From positions 1 through 9,104 of the forward strand of contig CAKPNG010000050.1 in assembly GCA_934168325.1 (NCBI GenBank): a stretch of 9,104 bases of DNA, read 5' to 3'. Below, piece by piece: positions 6,895-9,104 of the stretch. The DNA is from an uncultured Bacilli bacterium (GTDB taxonomy: Bacteria > Bacillota_I > Bacilli_A > RFN20 > CAG-826). Each line of letters begins with the position of its first letter. The first letter of the stretch is position 1. The notes below the pieces were generated by a model. It did not search any database and was not told the origin of the DNA. It saw nothing but the letters and a program-made list of their open reading frames with translations. The position numbers were made by a program, and so were the translations under genes.

Positions 6895-8970
6895 TTATAT
6901 TTCTTCAATAATTATACCAGTACTGGTAGTAACACTAGATTCAAAATTACCTATAATTAATCCATTTCCATCTAATAAATCATAAGAATAATATAATTTT
7001 AATGTATATTTATAATTGGTTTCTAATTCTCTAAATTTGCCTTCTTCTAAAGTAGTTGTTTCAGCTAATGTACTTCCTTTATAAAGTTCAGTTTTAATAT
7101 AAGTCGCAGGTATTTTTTCTTCTTCTTTAGCTATTTTAAAATAAATAGAATTTGCATCAGGAGAAACTGCATCAAAAAATACTCTAGGAGCTTTATATGC
7201 AATGGTTTGTACCCTTATTGAACTAGTTTTAGTTTGAATTCCTGATCCATCTAATAAATCATAAGAATAATTGTAAATTATTTCATAATTTGTATTAGAA
7301 AATAGGTTATCAAACATATAAGAATCTAAAAATTCATCAAATTTTATACTTCTTGAATTATTAGGATAATTTAATTGAATAAAATTAAATTTAAAATTGT
7401 TAAGAGAATAATCAACATATGGTTTAATTTCAATTTTATTCTCGGTTGTGTTTACGTTACTTAAATTAATAATTGGTTTATTGACAATTTTAGTAGAAAT
7501 CGTTTCTATTATTTCATCTCTATAGTTCATAGATTTATGTTTAATAGAAATCTTTAGAATATACTGATGATTTGATAATAGATTATTAAAAATATTACCA
7601 ACTGTATAAACTTCTTCGATTAATTCATTATTGTCTTTATTAATAAGTTTTATAGATTCAATCTCACATTCTTTATCTATTTCAAGATTATACGATATTG
7701 AGCTACTAGTATTTGTAATTTTTATAACTTTTCCTAAAGGATTAGTAGAAACAGTTTCATTAAATAGAATGTGATTTATTTCTCCTTTTTCATCATAAAA
7801 ATTTGATTTAATAGAACCAACCAATGTGTAAGATGTTTTTGGTTTTAACTCAATAAAAGAAAACTCATCTTTTGTTTTAATTTCTTTTATAATTTTTCCA
7901 TTTTCTTTAATTGCTAAAGAAATAAACTTATCTTTTAATAAATTATAAATGTCATTTGTAACCTCTAAATTACCTTTTATTGATGTAGAAGAAAATGTCA
8001 TATTTTTAATACTAACACTTGAAACTGAATCATTTAAAACATCTACTTTAGTATTAGCATTAGTTAAAGTTACATAACTTTCTTTATTCTTTTCATTAAT
8101 ATAAGTAAAGCCATTAACATTGAAATTATTTTCACCTAAATTTAGAATTGAAGAATTAAATTTAATTATTACTTTTTTATTTGTGGACTCTTCATGAAAA
8201 ATATCTTTCTTATAAAAATTATCATTTATCTTGAGTGAAGAAATTGGATAATTATAAGAATTATCTAAATAAGCAAACAAATAATAATCTTTATTTTTAA
8301 TTAATATATCAGTACTAGAGTTTTCATCTAAAGATTCTCTAAACAAAATTTTAGAAAAATTAGGAACTGATAATGGTTTCTTTTCTTTTGATTTTGAATA
8401 GAAAATTCCTAACGAAATAGATAGCGAAATAACCGATATAATTCCTAAAAACCCTGCTAAACCCGCATAAAAATATTTTTTTGACTTTTGATTAGTAATT
8501 TTCTGGTTATTATTTGGTATAAGATTAGTCTCATTATTAATCAAAAATAATTCTTCATAATTAAGATTATAAAAATTACATAGGGTAATAAATTCTTCAA
8601 TAGAAGGTAGTGTTTTACCTAATTCAAAATCAGATAATCTTTGAATAGATATTTTTAATTTTTTAGATAATTCTTTTAAAGTTAATTTCGATTTTTCTCT
8701 ATAATAAGCTAAATTTTTATAAATATTATCAATATTATAATTATTTAAATCTAAAGTAACTTCTTCATTACTAATATTTTGATTAAAAAAATCATTAATG
8801 CTTATTTTTAAATAGAAGCAAAGATCCATAATAAGTGATAAAGGAATTTTAGTTTTATCATTTTCATAGTTAGATAAACATTGAGGTGTAATATGTAAAA
8901 AATTACTCAATTCAGCTTGAGTAAGTTTAAGAATAATTCTTCTTGTTTTTATAAATTCCCCAAATTTCAT
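6895..8970 (-). CDS. Membrane-anchored tandem XRE-family regulator with Fn3-like extracellular domains
   Basis: Predicted 691-aa one-component membrane regulator. Residues 1-62 form a canonical Cro/CI (XRE) helix-turn-helix domain (TQAELSNFLHITPQCLSNYE). Residues about 84-143 form a second one (TLKELSKKLKISIQRLSDFE, then GKTLPS). A basic linker (KSKK) leads into one transmembrane helix at about 166-191. Residues 192-691 should lie outside the cell. They hold a beta-rich section (about 200-303), then four fibronectin-III-like repeats of about 90 residues (roughly 305-411, 412-496, 497-591, 592-683). The last two share YSYDLLDG exactly. The layout recalls RodZ (HTH, membrane helix, outer beta domain), but RodZ has one HTH and a much shorter outer part. 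Basic residues flank both sides of the helix, so orientation rests on the HTH domains having to be cytoplasmic. No kinase, receiver or protease domain is present. The composition is N/K/I-rich, more so than that of the lipoproteins. There is no clear Shine-Dalgarno site; the ATG at 8970 is chosen because HTH 1 begins immediately after it. Confidence 0.9.
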   Translation of the reverse strand: MKFGEFIKTRRIILKLTQAELSNFLHITPQCLSNYENDKTKIPLSLIMDLCFYLKISINDFFNQNISNEEVTLDLNNYNIDNIYKNLAYYREKSKLTLKELSKKLKISIQRLSDFELGKTLPSIEEFITLCNFYNLNYEELFLINNETNLIPNNNQKITNQKSKKYFYAGLAGFLGIISVISLSISLGIFYSKSKEKKPLSVPNFSKILFRESLDENSSTDILIKNKDYYLFAYLDNSYNYPISSLKINDNFYKKDIFHEESTNKKVIIKFNSSILNLGENNFNVNGFTYINEKNKESYVTLTNANTKVDVLNDSVSSVSIKNMTFSSTSIKGNLEVTNDIYNLLKDKFISLAIKENGKIIKEIKTKDEFSFIELKPKTSYTLVGSIKSNFYDEKGEINHILFNETVSTNPLGKVIKITNTSSSISYNLEIDKECEIESIKLINKDNNELIEEVYTVGNIFNNLLSNHQYILKISIKHKSMNYRDEIIETISTKIVNKPIINLSNVNTTENKIEIKPYVDYSLNNFKFNFIQLNYPNNSRSIKFDEFLDSYMFDNLFSNTNYEIIYNYSYDLLDGSGIQTKTSSIRVQTIAYKAPRVFFDAVSPDANSIYFKIAKEEEKIPATYIKTELYKGSTLAETTTLEEGKFRELETNYKYTLKLYYSYDLLDGNGLIIGNFESSVTTSTGIIIEEI
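6967..7271 (-). repeat. Exact 26-bp direct repeat in adjacent Fn3-like domains
   Basis: The same 26 bases occur at 6967-6992 and 7246-7271, 279 bp (93 codons) apart, encoding YSYDLLDG in the last two Fn3-like domains of the membrane regulator. The one-domain spacing indicates duplication of a domain unit; the bases between have otherwise diverged. Confidence 0.8.
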
Positions 8971-8982
8971 AGTAATTACTAT
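8969..8982. promoter_or_regulatory. 14-bp perfect palindrome over the regulator start codon, candidate autoregulatory operator
   Basis: ATAGTAATTACTAT is its own reverse complement and includes the first two bases of the regulator's ATG. It occupies the place where a Shine-Dalgarno site would be. A TAAAAT -10-like box lies just upstream at 8985-8990. XRE regulators commonly bind short palindromes at their own promoters, so autoregulation is plausible. No binding is demonstrated, and short A+T-rich palindromes also occur by chance. Confidence 0.4.
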
Positions 8983-8984
8983 AT

Positions 8985-9024
8985 ATTTTAAACCAATTCA
9001 AGTAAAATTGCCATTTTTAGTCAA
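8985..9024 (-). promoter_or_regulatory. Weak promoter region of the membrane regulator
   Basis: Minus-strand TTGACT (9019-9024) is a good -35, but at 17 bp it pairs only with TTGAAT (8996-9001), a poor -10. A better -10, TAAAAT (8985-8990), lacks a matching -35 at normal spacing and would give a leader of under ten bases. Either choice predicts weak expression and a very short leader without a Shine-Dalgarno site. Confidence 0.3.
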
Positions 9025-9051
9025 TTCATGTTTGCGTTTCATATTTGTAGG

Positions 9052-9080
9052 TCGATAAAAAAATAAAAGAACCCTATAAT
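9052..9080 (+). promoter_or_regulatory. Possible divergent promoter reading out of the window
   Basis: Plus-strand TCGATA (9052-9057, four of six -35 bases), a 17-bp spacer and a perfect TATAAT (9075-9080). The window ends with AAGAGGG (9098-9104), which could be the ribosome binding site of a plus-strand gene starting just past the edge. This would make the regulator's upstream region a divergent control region. Confidence 0.4.
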
Positions 9081-9104
9081 TAAATTTGCGAAATAAAAAG
9101 AGGG

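Noticed and set aside
136..8970. CRISPR array, tRNA/rRNA genes or transposase genes
   Set aside because: No regularly spaced identical repeats, no RNA gene motifs and no transposase-like protein are seen on either strand. The repeats present are coding domain repeats.
9031..9094. Two TTTGCG copies (9031-9036, 9085-9090), the second within ATTT-GCG-AAAT, as paired operators
   Set aside because: The arms are only 4 bp and the two sites have different flanks, so this is too weak to call as regulatory sites.

Overview
This is a strongly A+T-rich window in which all four supportable genes lie on the minus strand. The right-hand gene (8970 to 6895) encodes an XRE-type DNA-binding protein tethered to the membrane. 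The other three (6707 to 3672, 3667 to 1406, 1437 to 136) form a compact operon of secreted lipoproteins. Nothing metabolic, translational or phage-related is visible, so this reads as an accessory cell-surface locus.

Organism: the low G+C, lysine/asparagine/isoleucine-rich proteins, Gram-positive-style lipoprotein signal peptides, Shine-Dalgarno sites and single-membrane design point to a low-GC Firmicutes/Tenericutes bacterium. The visible tryptophans are encoded by TGG and all genes end in TAA, so there is no sign of the Mycoplasma TGA=Trp code. An Acholeplasma-like, Erysipelotrichia-like or RF39-like gut Bacilli lineage would fit. That placement is inference from style, not from a marker gene.

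Layout, left to right: 1-73 holds no supportable gene. A 12-bp-stem hairpin at 74-102 is the probable operon terminator. The third lipoprotein (433 aa) is an internally duplicated protein. The second (753 aa) has bacterial Ig-like (Big_2-type) domains around a central beta-rich domain. The first (1011 aa) is a chain of about 11 divergent InlB B-repeat-like units. The gap 6708-6894 carries a good sigma-A promoter for the operon, with an inverted repeat over its -35 box. The regulator follows: two XRE helix-turn-helix domains, one transmembrane helix, and about 490 residues outside the cell including four fibronectin-III-like repeats. A 14-bp perfect palindrome overlaps its start codon. The right edge (8983-9104) carries a possible divergent plus-strand promoter leading out of the window.

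Working model (inference): the membrane-bound regulator senses something at the cell surface with its Ig/Fn3-like ectodomain and controls itself and/or the adjacent operon of repeat-rich surface lipoproteins, which probably act in adhesion or surface interaction. Neither the ligand nor the regulatory link is shown by the sequence.
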